Position numbers and translations under genes: made by a program
Notes under the pieces: generated by a model
What the model was told of the DNA's origin: nothing
Databases searched by the model: none
What the model saw: the letters and a program-made list of their open reading frames with translations, nothing else
Assembly (NCBI GenBank): GCA_003576705.1
Contig: QOZS01000012.1
Coordinates: 1 to 64,000 of the forward strand
Direction: 5' to 3'
Length of the DNA: 64,000 bases
DNA from: Desertibaculum subflavum
Lineage (GTDB): Bacteria > Pseudomonadota > Alphaproteobacteria > Ferrovibrionales > Ferrovibrionaceae
Part shown: piece after piece, positions 8,560 to 17,434 of the stretch
Position numbering within the stretch: position 1 is the first letter of the stretch
Layout of the letters: each line of letters opens with the position of its first letter

Positions 8560-10096
8560 CCGCCAGGGCCGCGCGACGCAGCCGGAAGGCGCCGCTGCAA
8601 CGCCGACCATCACCACCTATACCGGCCATCGCGGCCTCGCCCACGAAGAGCCGCTCAGCTTTGAGCAGGGCGAGAAGGGCCGCACCGGCGTCGACCTGCC
8701 GGAGCCGCCGAAGGTGGCGGATCGTCTGGGCGGCCTGGCGCGCCAGGGCGAGATCGGGTTGCCGGGACTTTCGGAGCCGCAGGTGGTGCGGCACTTCGTG
8801 CGGCTGTCGCGGCAGAACTACGCCATCGATCTCGGCGTCTATCCGCTCGGCTCCTGCACCATGAAGCACAATCCGCGCCTGAACGAGAAGATGGCGCGGC
8901 TCGCCGGCATCGGCGACATCCATCCGATGCAGCCGGCATCGACCGTGCAGGGCGCCTTCGAGCTGATGGACACCTTGGCGCATTGGCTGAAGCGGCTGAC
9001 CAACATGCCGGCGGTCGCGCTCTCCCCGGCGGCCGGCGCGCATGGCGAGCTCTGCGGGCTGATGACCATCCGCGCCGCGCTGGAAGCGCGCGGCGACAAG
9101 CGCAAGCGCGTGCTGGTGCCGGAATCGGCGCATGGCACCAACCCGGCGACGGCGGCGTTCTGCGGCTATTCGGTCGACCCGATTCCGGCGACCAAGGACG
9201 GCCGCGTCGATCTCGACGCCTTCAAGAAGAAGCTCGGCCCCGACGTCGCCGCGGTGATGCTGACCAACCCGAATACCTGCGGCCTGTTCGAGCGCGAGGT
9301 GATCGACGTCGCCGATGCGATCCACGGCGCCGGCGGCTTCTTCTACTGCGACGGCGCCAACTTCAACGCCATCGTCGGCCGCGTCCGCCCGGGCGATCTC
9401 GGCATCGACGCCATGCACATCAACCTGCACAAGACCTTCTCGACGCCGCATGGCGGCGGCGGGCCGGGCTCCGGCCCGGTCGCGCTCTCCGCCGCGCTCG
9501 CGCCTTATGCGCCGCTGCCCTATGTGGTGCATGATGGACAAGGCTTCCGCCTGGTCGAGAGCCAAGAGGGCGATGCGCATCCGTTCGGACGGCTGAAAGG
9601 CTTCCACGGCCAGATGGGCATGTTCGTGCGCGCCCTCGCCTACATGATGAGCCATGGCGGCGACGGGCTGAAACAGGCGGCGGAAGACGCGGTGCTCGCC
9701 GCTAACTACATCATGAAGAGCCTCGACCATGTGATGACGCCGGCCTTCGACGGGCCCTGCATGCACGAGGCGCTGTTCGACGACGAGTTCCTGAAGGGCA
9801 CCGGCGTCACCACGCTCGATTTCGCCAAGGCGATGATCGACGAAGGCTATCACCCGATGACCATGTACTTCCCGCTGGTGGTGCATGGCGCGCTGCTGAT
9901 CGAGCCGACCGAGACGGAATCGAAGGGCGCGCTGGACCAGTTCATCGGCGCGTTGGCGCATCTGGCCGAGCGGGCCAAGGCGGGCGACACTCAGCGCTTC
10001 GCCGGCGCGCCGTATCTCGCGCCCCGGCGTCGGCTCGACGAGACGGCGGCGGCGCGGCAGCCGGTGCTGCGGTGGAAGCCGGACAGCGCCGCGTAG
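8552..10096 (+). CDS. gcvPB: Glycine dehydrogenase (decarboxylating) subunit 2
   Basis: A 514-residue PLP-bearing C-terminal half of the P protein. The PLP lysine is in the motif [20 protein letters not shown] near residue 290. Upstream lie [13 protein letters not shown] and [16 protein letters not shown], both characteristic of GcvPB. I chose the ATG at 8552 because it overlaps the gcvPA stop (ATGCTTAA) and gives a normal family length. It is the last gene of the riboswitch-controlled operon. Confidence 0.96.
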   Translation: MLNRQGRATQPEGAAATPTITTYTGHRGLAHEEPLSFEQGEKGRTGVDLPEPPKVADRLGGLARQGEIGLPGLSEPQVVRHFVRLSRQNYAIDLGVYPLGSCTMKHNPRLNEKMARLAGIGDIHPMQPASTVQGAFELMDTLAHWLKRLTNMPAVALSPAAGAHGELCGLMTIRAALEARGDKRKRVLVPESAHGTNPATAAFCGYSVDPIPATKDGRVDLDAFKKKLGPDVAAVMLTNPNTCGLFEREVIDVADAIHGAGGFFYCDGANFNAIVGRVRPGDLGIDAMHINLHKTFSTPHGGGGPGSGPVALSAALAPYAPLPYVVHDGQGFRLVESQEGDAHPFGRLKGFHGQMGMFVRALAYMMSHGGDGLKQAAEDAVLAANYIMKSLDHVMTPAFDGPCMHEALFDDEFLKGTGVTTLDFAKAMIDEGYHPMTMYFPLVVHGALLIEPTETESKGALDQFIGALAHLAERAKAGDTQRFAGAPYLAPRRRLDETAAARQPVLRWKPDSAA

Positions 10097-10158
10097 GTCA
10101 CAATCCAGCATTTTCACCGCGGGGGACGCAGAGAACGCGGAGGCATGCGGAGATTGCT

Positions 10159-10290
10159 CCTCCCTCGGCGAAGCCGGGGGAGGCGGGGGTGGGGGTTTTT
10201 GTGTTTTGCCCATCCCTGGCGCGGCGGCGCGGAAAAACGCAAAAACCCCCACCCCACCCTCCCCCACGTTGCTGCGCAACGCGAGGGAGG
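10159..10290. repeat. Large inverted repeat between gcvPB and a minus-strand gene
   Basis: Two related sequences face each other. An outer 9-bp arm (CCTCCCTCG at 10159-10167 against 10282-10290) and an inner 16-bp perfect arm (10186-10201 against 10240-10255, a G-rich run ending in TTTTTG) flank a central spacer. The G-rich/T-run arrangement resembles short dispersed palindromic units found between genes in alphaproteobacteria, here as two inverted copies. It lies between convergent genes and could act as a bidirectional terminator. That function is inferred. Confidence 0.65.
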
Positions 10291-10294
10291 GCTT

Positions 10295-11572
10295 TCACTC
10301 CGCGGCCTCTGCGATCGCAGGCTCGGGCGGTGGCAGGTTGCGGATCTCGGCCATGACGTCGGCGATCACCGGGCCCATCGTGGGATCGGTGTCGAGCAGG
10401 TGGCGGACGAAGCCGAGGACGTCGATGCGCGGCGGCGGCGGCTCCGCCGCTGAAACTGGCGCTTTTTCCGGCTCTGCCGCGGCTTCTTCCGCTTCCGCCG
10501 CCCTCTCTTCGGCGAAATCCAGCGCGCGGCCGATGGCGTGCTGGGCGGTGATAGCCGTCGGCGCGAGGCCGGCATCGCAGGCGAGGTCGCGGAGCGCCTC
10601 CAGGCGGCGGACATGCGCCGCGACCGGGTCCTCCGGCTCCAGCGCGAGCAGCGGCGGCGCTTCCGTTCCGCGGCGCATCCGTTCCGCGATGCGGCCGGGA
10701 TAGATGCAGATCTCGCTGCCCGGCATGACCCGATCCGGGCCGTGGGTCCGGATCCGCGCCTGCGCGATCAGGTTGAGATCGGCGAGCTCGGCCAGCGCCT
10801 TGCGGGCGGCCCGCACGGTGATGCGGAGCCGGCCGGAGAGCCGGACGCTCCAGTAGAAATCGATGTCGTCGGGGCGGTCCGCCGGATCGTCCACGGGGTC
10901 GAGCAGCAGCTCGATCGCGGCATGGCGCGCCGCCGGCGAGAGCGCGCGGTCGATGTTGATGGCGTTGACCTCCACCAGCTCGCCATGCGGCGGGGCGAGC
11001 GATACCTCTGTTTCCTCAAATGCGGACACCGGTGGCGGCGCATCTGTTCCGCGGCGCGGCTTGGCGCCGATGCCGAGCGCCCGGCCCAAGGCACGCTCGG
11101 CCGAGACGGCCGTGGCGATGCGCTTCGCCGCCACCGCCCGGTCGCGCAGGCGGCCCATCATCTCCAGATGCTCGGCCCGGCTCGGCAGCGCGGAAGCGGC
11201 TCGGATGAAGGCGTGCTCGCGCGCGATATCGGGCCGCTCCGCCGGGTCCCAGACCTCCTCTGCCGCCCGGGGCGGGCGGCCCGCGCCGGTCACGCGGAAG
11301 GTGAGGCAGTTCTCCACCGCCAGCTCGGCGATGGCCTGCCGGACCGTGCGCTCGGCCAGCGCGAGATGCCGGGCCAGCGCCGCGACCGGCAGCCGCTCGG
11401 GCAGGATGAAGGGATCGTCGTCGCGCAGGGCCAGCGCGACCAGGATCTGCTTCGCCGCCGGCGACAGGCTGGGGTTACGGATGGTGCGCAGGATGTGGCG
11501 CCGGCGAATGCGGAACGACCACTCGTAGAGCGAGCGCTTGGGCGGTTCGGTCTGGGGCATAGCGGCATCCAT
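10295..11572 (-). CDS. Winged-helix DNA-binding protein, unknown role
   Basis: About 425 residues from the ATG at 11572; an ATG 12 bases downstream (11560) is also possible. Residues about 40-90 look like a winged helix-turn-helix (LSPAAKQILVALALRD, then LPVAALARHLALAERTVRQA). A second helical block (VRLSGRLRITVRAARKALAE) in the middle could be another HTH, giving a replication-initiator-like or plasmid Rep-like double winged-helix layout. The C-terminus is Ala/Glu/Pro-rich and low complexity, then ends in a short helical segment. I do not recognise a named family. It stands alone, convergent with gcvPB, with an AT-rich region (11573-11615) upstream. Confidence 0.6.
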   Translation of the reverse strand: MDAAMPQTEPPKRSLYEWSFRIRRRHILRTIRNPSLSPAAKQILVALALRDDDPFILPERLPVAALARHLALAERTVRQAIAELAVENCLTFRVTGAGRPPRAAEEVWDPAERPDIAREHAFIRAASALPSRAEHLEMMGRLRDRAVAAKRIATAVSAERALGRALGIGAKPRRGTDAPPPVSAFEETEVSLAPPHGELVEVNAINIDRALSPAARHAAIELLLDPVDDPADRPDDIDFYWSVRLSGRLRITVRAARKALAELADLNLIAQARIRTHGPDRVMPGSEICIYPGRIAERMRRGTEAPPLLALEPEDPVAAHVRRLEALRDLACDAGLAPTAITAQHAIGRALDFAEERAAEAEEAAAEPEKAPVSAAEPPPPRIDVLGFVRHLLDTDPTMGPVIADVMAEIRNLPPPEPAIAEAAE

Positions 11573-11681
11573 CGCTGAGATGCCGTATAGTACAATATCT
11601 TCACTTAAAATGCAATATCGGCCGTCCAAGCCTCAATCCTAGCCTTCAAGACGGAAAGGGGCGACGTGCCGGCCCCGGAAC

Positions 11682-11750
11682 ACTTAGCAAGTTGACGAAG
11701 TTTTACTTGCGCAGCTGGCACATCGGATGATAGTTAGCAATATGACTAAG
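11682..11750. promoter_or_regulatory. Pair of direct repeats, candidate ArsR operator
   Basis: ACTTAGCAAGTTGACGAAG at 11682-11700 and AGTTAGCAATATGACTAAG at 11732-11750 match at 14 of 19 positions and are exactly 50 bases apart. The second overlaps the start of the ArsR-type regulator gene, and the first includes a TTGAC that could be a -35 element. Each contains an imperfect palindrome (CTTAG...CGAAG, GTTAG...CTAAG). Autorepression by the ArsR-type protein is the likely meaning. Confidence 0.5.
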
Positions 11751-12083
11751 CATCATCCTGAACTCTCGTTGCTCTTCCATGCGCTGGCCGATCCGACCCG
11801 CCGGTCGATCCTGACCCGGCTCGCGGGACAGCCCGCGCGAGTGACCGATCTGTCCGAGCCCACGGGCCTGCGCCTGCCGACGGTGATGCGGCACCTTTCG
11901 GTGCTGGAAGCGGCCGGGCTGATCGCCACCGTCAAGGACGGGCGGGTGCGCACCTGCGCCATCGTTCCCGACGCCCTGGAGCCGGCGCGGACATGGCTCG
12001 ATGAGCAGCGATCCATATGGGAGGCCCGGCTCGACAGGTTGGAAGCACTGGCGATGCAGGCGATGAAGGAACGCACGGAATGA
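11727..12083 (+). CDS. ArsR-family winged-helix transcriptional regulator
   Basis: A 118-residue regulator. It has the ArsR fold start LFHALADPTRRSILTRLAG and a recognition helix in TGLRLPTVMRHLSVLEAAGL. There is no CxCxxC metal site. It belongs to the subgroup paired with SRPBCC/AHSA1 proteins rather than the metal-sensing one. The first ATG (11727) has no clear ribosome site, and an ATG at 11742 is an alternative. Its stop overlaps the next gene (ATGA). Direct repeats around the start suggest autoregulation. Confidence 0.88.
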   Translation: MIVSNMTKHHPELSLLFHALADPTRRSILTRLAGQPARVTDLSEPTGLRLPTVMRHLSVLEAAGLIATVKDGRVRTCAIVPDALEPARTWLDEQRSIWEARLDRLEALAMQAMKERTE

Positions 12084-13003
12084 CATCGAAACCGAATCCG
12101 AACGGGATGCCGGCGGCGCGCGCTTCTGCGGCGGGCCGCTTCGCGACGCTGACCTTCGAGCGGGACGTGGCCGCGCCCTTGTCGGTGCTGTGGCAGGTCT
12201 GGACCGCCCCGGCCGCGCGGGCGGTCTGGTCGGCGCCGACGCCCTCGGTCACCGTGGAGTTCCTGGAGGCCGACACCCAAGTGGGTGGACGCGAAGTCTC
12301 GCTCTGCAAGGTCGAAGGCCAGCCGGATATCCGCTGCGAGTGCGGCTGGCTGGAGCTGCAGCCGGCGCGGCGCAGCGTGAACTACGAAGTGGTCTCCTCC
12401 GGTGGCGTGACGCAATCGGCGGCGCTGGTGACGGCCGATTTCTCCGGCAGCGACGAGCAGAGCCGGCTGGTCGTGACGGTGCAGCTTGCCTCGCTGGCCG
12501 AGGACATGCGGGCCGGCTACCGGCAGGGCTTCGACGCGGGACTGGACAATCTCGCCGGGGTGGCGCGGCGAACCATGGTGCTGCAGCGCGTGATCCGGGC
12601 ACCGCGAAGCGTTGTCTGGAACACCTGGATGAACCCCGAGACGCTGCCGCAATGGTGGGGGCCGGACGGATTTTCCTGCCGCACGCAGAGGATCGACTTG
12701 CGAACCGGCGGCGAATGGGTGTTCGACATGATCGGGCCAGACGGCACGGTGTACCCGAACCACCATCGCTATATCGAGGTCCGGCCGGAAGAGCGGATCG
12801 GCTATGCGCTGCTCTGGGGCGAGAACGGGCCGAAACATGCCGATGCCTGGGCCTCGTTCGAGGATCAGGATGGGGCGACGAAAGTGACGCTCGGCATGGT
12901 GTTCAGCACCGAGGCCGAGTTCCAGACGGCGAAAGGCTTCGGCGCCATCGAGCTGGGCCTGCAGACGCTGGGCAAACTGGAACGCTTCATCCAATCGCGA
13001 TAG
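12080..13003 (+). CDS. Double SRPBCC (AHSA1-like) domain protein
   Basis: A 307-residue protein carrying two START-like domains in tandem. The first spans about residues 20-145 (LTFERDVAAPLSVLWQVWT). The second spans about 160-305 (QRVIRAPRSVVWNTWMNPET, then LPQWWGPDGF, TGGEWVFDMIGPDG). SRPBCC folds bind hydrophobic ligands, and genes next to ArsR-type regulators of this kind are common, but the ligand is unknown. The second domain is much closer to the standard AHSA1 consensus than the first. Translationally coupled to the regulator by ATGA. Confidence 0.85.
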   Translation: MTSKPNPNGMPAARASAAGRFATLTFERDVAAPLSVLWQVWTAPAARAVWSAPTPSVTVEFLEADTQVGGREVSLCKVEGQPDIRCECGWLELQPARRSVNYEVVSSGGVTQSAALVTADFSGSDEQSRLVVTVQLASLAEDMRAGYRQGFDAGLDNLAGVARRTMVLQRVIRAPRSVVWNTWMNPETLPQWWGPDGFSCRTQRIDLRTGGEWVFDMIGPDGTVYPNHHRYIEVRPEERIGYALLWGENGPKHADAWASFEDQDGATKVTLGMVFSTEAEFQTAKGFGAIELGLQTLGKLERFIQSR

Positions 13004-13057
13004 GGCACGAGGGCAGAGAGGGCTTTCATTGCCTCACTGCCGCTCGAAATGATCTGC

Positions 13058-13681
13058 CTAGAGTTGGAGGCCGTGGGCCGCCAGGTCGCGGCGGAGCTGC
13101 TCCGGCGTTTCGAAGCGGATGGCGCGGTAGCCGAGCTGCGTCGCCGCGGCGACGTTGGCCGGCGAATCGTCGATGAAGACGGTATCGGCCGGTGTGACGC
13201 CGCAGCTCGCTTCGAGATGCCGGAAGATAGCCGGGTCCGGCTTGATCAGCTTGATCTCGCCGGAGACGACGATGTGGCGGAAGCAGCGATCGAGGAACTC
13301 GAAGCGCGCGCGGCCGTGCGGAAAGGTCTCGGCCGACCAGTTGGTCAGCGCGTAGAGCGGCGTGCCGGCGGCGTGCAGTGCGTTGAGGATCGCGACCGTG
13401 CCGTCGATGGCGCCCGCCATGGTCTCGGGCCAGCGGTCGCGATAGGCACGGATCATCGGCGCATGTTCCGGATGGCGCGCTTCGGCTTCCGCGACGGCCT
13501 CGTCCCAGCTGCGGCCGGCATCCTGGCGGATATTCCACTCGCCGTGGCAGACATGGGCGAGGAACCATTCCATCCCCGCCTCGTCGCCGTTGAAGAGCTT
13601 GCGATAGAGGTGGCGGGGATTCCAGTCGATCAGCACGCCGCCGAGATCGAAGACCACGGCGGCCGGCGGCGGCGCGTTCAT
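13058..13681 (-). CDS. HAD-superfamily phosphatase (YihX/haloacid dehalogenase-like)
   Basis: A 207-residue HAD subfamily IA protein. Motif I is VVFDLGGVLIDWN (nucleophile Asp near residue 11), motif II is LYALTNWS, the motif III Lys is in KLIKPDPAIF, and motif IV is VFIDDSPANVAAA. The D-L-G form of motif I is usual for YihX-like sugar-phosphate phosphatases. The start overlaps the stop of the upstream DUF1178 gene (ATGA). Substrate unknown. Confidence 0.85.
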   Translation of the reverse strand: MNAPPPAAVVFDLGGVLIDWNPRHLYRKLFNGDEAGMEWFLAHVCHGEWNIRQDAGRSWDEAVAEAEARHPEHAPMIRAYRDRWPETMAGAIDGTVAILNALHAAGTPLYALTNWSAETFPHGRARFEFLDRCFRHIVVSGEIKLIKPDPAIFRHLEASCGVTPADTVFIDDSPANVAAATQLGYRAIRFETPEQLRRDLAAHGLQL

Positions 13682-14097
13682 GCGTCGGCGCGCGGCACCC
13701 AGGGGATGCGGCCGAATTCGATGCCCTCTTCCTGCAGCTCCTCGGCCTGCTCCTCGGTCGCGTCGCCGTAGATGTTGCGCGCCTCGGTCTCGCCGTAATG
13801 AATCTTGCGCGCTTCCTCGGCGAATTTCTCGCCGACATGCTCGGCGTTCTGCTCCACGTGGTCGCGCATCTTGACCAGCATCTGGTACATCGCCGCCGCG
13901 GCCTTCTTCTGCTCGGTCGGCGAGGCCTCGCGCGCCGGCGCGATGTTCGGCGCCTGCAGGCCCTTCTTCACCTTCTTATCGCCGCAGATGCCGCAGACCA
14001 GCCGTCGCTTCTTCTTCTCGGCGTCGAAGGCTTCGCTCGAGCGGAACCAGGCCTCGAAAACGTGGCCCTTGCTGCAGGTCAAATCGTACACGACCAT
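13678..14097 (-). CDS. DUF1178 family protein
   Basis: A 139-residue protein. The start MVVYDLTCSKGHVFEAWFRS and the following CGICGDKKVKKGLQAPNI form the zinc-ribbon-like N-terminus of DUF1178. The C-terminal half is helical and acidic, ending GIEFGRIPWVPRADA. This family is widespread in alphaproteobacteria and has no established function. It is the upstream partner of the HAD phosphatase (4-base overlap) and diverges from the methyltransferase-like gene. Confidence 0.9.
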   Translation of the reverse strand: MVVYDLTCSKGHVFEAWFRSSEAFDAEKKKRRLVCGICGDKKVKKGLQAPNIAPAREASPTEQKKAAAAMYQMLVKMRDHVEQNAEHVGEKFAEEARKIHYGETEARNIYGDATEEQAEELQEEGIEFGRIPWVPRADA

Positions 14098-14190
14098 GGA
14101 CTTGCCGATTCGCGGGTGGCAAAGGCCCAAGATGGGGGTCGGGCGCAAAGGTGGCAAGGGGCGGAGTCGAAGATTTCTCACGATGAGCAA

Positions 14191-14688
14191 ATGCCATCGG
14201 CCTGGGCGGCAAGCTGGGCGCATCTGGTGCCCCCGGGCGGCCGCGTGCTGGATGTCGCCGCCGGCAGAGGCCGCCACGGCCGGTGGTTCCGGGCCCGAGG
14301 GCATCCGGTGACGCTGGTAGATATCGACATATCCGGCCTGGACGACCTGGCCGCGGATCCGGAGGCGGAGATCGTCGCCGCCGATCTGGAATCCGGACCC
14401 TGGCCGTTCGTCGATCGGCATTTCGAGGGCGTCGTCGTGGTGAACTATCTCTGGCGGCCGCTGTTTCCCAACCTGATCGACGCGGTCGCCCCGGGCGGCG
14501 CGCTGATCTACGACACCTTCGCCGTCGGCCAGGAGCGATATGGCCGGCCGCGCAATCCCGATCACCTGCTGCGCGACGGCGAGCTGCTCGAGGCCGTGCG
14601 CGGTCGCCTGCAGGTGCGCGGCTACGAAATGGGCGAGACGGGTGGCCCGGCCATCCGCCAGCGCATCGCCGCGGTGCGCGCCGCATGA
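14191..14688 (+). CDS. Class I SAM-dependent methyltransferase
   Basis: About 165 residues. The SAM-binding motif I is GGRVLDVAAGRGRHGRWF near residues 17-34, followed by VTLVDIDISGLDDL (acidic residue after strand 2) and VVVNYLWRPLFPNL in the motif IV position. The C-terminus is short, as in small TehB-like methyltransferases. The start is uncertain: the ATG at 14191 gives a compact protein but lacks a strong ribosome site. The stop overlaps the downstream GNAT gene (ATGA). Substrate unknown. Confidence 0.75.
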   Translation: MPSAWAASWAHLVPPGGRVLDVAAGRGRHGRWFRARGHPVTLVDIDISGLDDLAADPEAEIVAADLESGPWPFVDRHFEGVVVVNYLWRPLFPNLIDAVAPGGALIYDTFAVGQERYGRPRNPDHLLRDGELLEAVRGRLQVRGYEMGETGGPAIRQRIAAVRAA

Positions 14689-15239
14689 GCATGCTGGAAA
14701 CCGACCGCCTGAGGCTGCGCCGGTTCGAGACCGACGACTGGCAGGCGCTGGCCCGGCTCTATGCCGACGACACGGTGATGCGCCACATGCAGTCCGGCCG
14801 CGGCCTGTCGCGCGCCGACGCGGAATCGCGGGCGCGCGGCAACATCACCAACTTCAACGACCACTGGCGCCGGCGCGGCTTCGGCGTCTGGGCCGTGACC
14901 GACCGGAAGAGCGGGCGGCTGCTCGGCCAGTGCGGCCTGCGCCATGTCGAGGAAGCGCGCGACGTGGAGATCCTCTACCTGCTGAACAAGACGATGTGGG
15001 GCAAGGGTCTGGCGACCGAGGCGGCCGGCGCGGCGCTCGATTTCGGCCTCAAGACGCTCGGCCTCGACCGCATCATCGGCCTGGTGCGGCCGGAGAACGC
15101 CGCCTCGCGCCGCGTGCTGGAAAAGCTCGGCCTGCGCTTCGAGCGCATCGCGCCGATCTGGCAAATGGAATGCTGCTGGTATGCCGTCGGCCGGGCGGCG
15201 GCGGCAAGCGAGCCGGAGGAACGGGCGCAGACCGCCTGA
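14685..15239 (+). CDS. GNAT-family N-acetyltransferase (RimJ/RimL-like)
   Basis: A 184-residue acetyltransferase. It has the RimJ/RimL-type start ETDRLRLRRFETDDWQALAR, the acetyl-CoA loop in MWGKGLATEAAGAALDFGLK, and the following LDRIIGLVRPENAASRRVLE. It probably acetylates an amino group on a protein, amino acid or small molecule, with acetyl-CoA as donor. The ATG at 14685 overlaps the methyltransferase stop. Confidence 0.88.
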   Translation: MSMLETDRLRLRRFETDDWQALARLYADDTVMRHMQSGRGLSRADAESRARGNITNFNDHWRRRGFGVWAVTDRKSGRLLGQCGLRHVEEARDVEILYLLNKTMWGKGLATEAAGAALDFGLKTLGLDRIIGLVRPENAASRRVLEKLGLRFERIAPIWQMECCWYAVGRAAAASEPEERAQTA

Positions 15240-15480
15240 CCCGTCGCGCCCCTATATCACTCCGATGTGAGCAGACTTGTATTGAGCGGCGACCGCCTTC
15301 GCGGCGAAGGTCGGCGGGCGCATAAGGCGCCGGCATGGTTCCGATAGGAAGCTGGCATTTCCGCTTCGGCCGCCATGCGGGCACCTTGCGACCAGGCCGA
15401 TGGGCATCCCGCCCGGCGGCCGGCTCCATTCCAGGGCAGCCCCCGGAAGCCAACCCGCAACCCTCGTCAGGGAGTGACCG

Positions 15481-15735
15481 ATGAAGACCACCACCGCCCT
15501 TACCCTCGCCTCCGCCGTCGCCGCGGCACTGGCGATCGCCGCGGCCAGCCCGAGCCTGGCGCAGGACAAGAAGGAGAAGTGCTACGGCGTCTCCAAGGCC
15601 GGGCAGAACGACTGCCAGACCGCGACCTCGTCCTGCGCCGGCACGGCGAAGAAGGACGCGCAGAAAGACGCCTGGATCTACGTGCCGGCGGGCCTGTGCG
15701 GCAAGATCGTCGGCGGCAGCACCAAGGCCAGCTGA
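15481..15735 (+). CDS. bufA: Bufferin precursor peptide (DUF2282, BufA1-type)
   Basis: An 84-residue secreted peptide. It has a Sec signal (residues 1-27, hydrophobic core TLASAVAAALAIAAASPSLAQ shortened by its Ala-rich run) and then a mature region with four cysteines: EKCYGVSKAGQNDC, SSC and GLCGK. This is the DUF2282 pattern. Recent work describes such peptides as bufferins: ribosomal peptides whose cysteines are modified by an MNIO (DUF692) enzyme and which bind copper in the periplasm. The next genes are exactly that maturase and its DUF2063 partner. Good AGGGAG ribosome site before the ATG. Copper-linked function is inherited from the family, not shown here. Confidence 0.9.
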   Translation: MKTTTALTLASAVAAALAIAAASPSLAQDKKEKCYGVSKAGQNDCQTATSSCAGTAKKDAQKDAWIYVPAGLCGKIVGGSTKAS

Positions 15736-15771
15736 TCGCCATCGGCCGAACCTGAACGAGGGACGCGCGCG

Positions 15772-16644
15772 ATGGACGGATCGCTATCCCGGGCCGGCAT
15801 CGGCCTCAGGCAGCCCCACCGGGCCGCCGTCCTCGCTGCGCGCCCCTCGGTCGGCTTTCTCGAAGTGCATGCCGAGAATTATCTCGGCGGCCCGGCGGCG
15901 GTGGCCGAGCTCGAGATCCTGCGCCGCGACTTCCCGATCTCGGTGCACGCGGTCGGCCTCTCGCTCGGCTCCGCCGACGGATTGGACGCGCGGCATCTCG
16001 ACCGCGTCGCCGGACTGGTCGAACGGATCGAACCGGCGCTGGTTTCCGAGCATCTCGCCTGGAGCCTGCAGGACGGCCGCTATCTCAACGACCTGCTGCC
16101 GCTGCCCTATACCGAGGAAGCGCTCGACCTGGTCGCCGGCAATATCGCGCAGCTGCAGGATCGCCTGCGCCGTGCGGTGCTGATCGAGAACCCGTCGACC
16201 TATCTCCGCTTCGCGCATTCGACCATCGACGAAGCGGCATTCCTCGCCGAACTGGCGCGCCGGACCGGCTGCGGCCTGCTGGTCGATGTCAACAACCTGC
16301 ATGTCAACGCGGCCAATCACAGCAGCGATCCCCACGACATCGACCCATTGGCCTGGCTCGACCGCGTGCCGGCCGCGGCGGTCGGCGAAATCCATCTCGC
16401 CGGCCACGCGATCAACGATCTCGGCAATCGCCGCATCCTGATCGACGACCACGGCTCCGCGGTGCCGCCGCCGGTCTGGCGGCTCTATGAGGCAGCGCTG
16501 CGCCGGTTTCCCGTCGCGCCGGCGCTGATCGAATGGGACACCCAGATTCCCGCCCTCGAAATCCTGGTGGCGGAGGCCCATGAGGCCGACCGGCGCCGGG
16601 CCGAGGCAACGATGGCAGGCCGGCGTGAACCCGTCGCTGCGTGA
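15772..16644 (+). CDS. bufB: MNIO-family (DUF692) peptide-modifying oxidase
   Basis: A 290-residue TIM-barrel enzyme of the multinuclear non-heme iron oxidase family. Candidate metal-binding residues are seen in order: FLEVHAENY, SVHAVGLSLGS, LVSEHLAW, LIENPSTY, LLVDVNNLHVNA, EIHLAGHAI and LIEWDTQIP. It would convert precursor cysteines to thiooxazole-type heterocycles using oxygen and iron. It lies 36 bases after the precursor and overlaps the next gene by 65 bases, which is the canonical buf order. ATG at 15772 with a GGGA site upstream. Confidence 0.93.
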   Translation: MDGSLSRAGIGLRQPHRAAVLAARPSVGFLEVHAENYLGGPAAVAELEILRRDFPISVHAVGLSLGSADGLDARHLDRVAGLVERIEPALVSEHLAWSLQDGRYLNDLLPLPYTEEALDLVAGNIAQLQDRLRRAVLIENPSTYLRFAHSTIDEAAFLAELARRTGCGLLVDVNNLHVNAANHSSDPHDIDPLAWLDRVPAAAVGEIHLAGHAINDLGNRRILIDDHGSAVPPPVWRLYEAALRRFPVAPALIEWDTQIPALEILVAEAHEADRRRAEATMAGRREPVAA

Positions 16645-17434
16645 GCTGCAGGCGGGCATGGCCCGCGCCATCCTGGCCGGCGATCCCGCCGCCGCGCCCG
16701 CAATCGCGGCATGGATCGTGGCCGACGGCATCGATCCGTCGCGCCGGCTCGGCATCCACGCCAACCATTACCGGCTCAGCCTGGTCGAAGCGCTGGGCAC
16801 CACCTTCGCCCCGGTGCGGCGGCTGGTCGGCGAGGCGTATTTCGATGCGCTGGCGGGCCGCTTCGCGGCGGCGCAGCCGCCGGCGGGTCCCTGCCTGTTC
16901 GAATATGGCGGCGACTTCGCCGATTTCTGCGCCGGCGATGCCGCGGCAGCAGCGACGCCGTTCCTGCCCGACATGCTGCGCTTCGCCTTCGCGCTGAACC
17001 GCGCCATGCAGGCGGAACCGGCGCCGGTGCTGGATGTGCCGACGCTGGCGGCCATCGATCCGCGGCAATTGCCGGACCTTCGCAGCGCGCCGGTGCCGGG
17101 CGTGACGTTGATCGCCTCCCGCTTTCCGCTCACCGCGCTCTGGCGCCTCGCCACCGATGCGAGCGACGATCCGGCACCGGTCGATCTCGATGCCGGCGGC
17201 GAGCGGATCGCCATCTGGCCCGATGGCGACCGGCCCGCCTGGATCACGCTCGAACCCGGCGACCATGCGTTCCTTGCTGCCATGGCGGCCGGCGAGACGC
17301 TGGGCGCCGCGGCGGCCGCCGCGGCCGCGGCCGACCCGATGTTCCATCTCGCCGGAGCGCTGGGGCTGGCCCTGCGCCACGGCCTGCTCGGCCCGTCGCA
17401 AGTACTGCCATCAAACCTGGAGGGGACGACATGA
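16580..17434 (+). CDS. bufC: DUF2063 family protein, MNIO partner (BufC-type)
   Basis: Up to 284 residues. DUF2063 features: an N-terminal helix LRELQAGMARAILAGD, the RRLGIHANHYRLSLVEALG segment, then TFAPVRRLVGEAYFDALA. In buf and related peptide clusters this protein forms a complex with the DUF692 enzyme and probably recognises the precursor. The start is uncertain: the ATG at 16580 lies inside bufB, and a GTG at 16625 would shorten the protein by 15 residues. An Ala-only run near residues 250-260 comes from a GCC/GCG repeat. The stop overlaps the DoxX gene (ATGA). Confidence 0.88.
   Translation: MRPTGAGPRQRWQAGVNPSLRELQAGMARAILAGDPAAAPAIAAWIVADGIDPSRRLGIHANHYRLSLVEALGTTFAPVRRLVGEAYFDALAGRFAAAQPPAGPCLFEYGGDFADFCAGDAAAAATPFLPDMLRFAFALNRAMQAEPAPVLDVPTLAAIDPRQLPDLRSAPVPGVTLIASRFPLTALWRLATDASDDPAPVDLDAGGERIAIWPDGDRPAWITLEPGDHAFLAAMAAGETLGAAAAAAAAADPMFHLAGALGLALRHGLLGPSQVLPSNLEGTT

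Noticed and set aside
10097..10294. Possible CRISPR-like or transposon end
   Set aside because: Only two inverted units, no spacers and no transposase. It is better explained as a pair of dispersed palindromic repeats.
17310..17335. GCC/GCG run as a possible phase-variable simple repeat
   Set aside because: It encodes an alanine stretch in a helical part of the DUF2063 protein and is an imperfect codon run, not an exact short tandem repeat.
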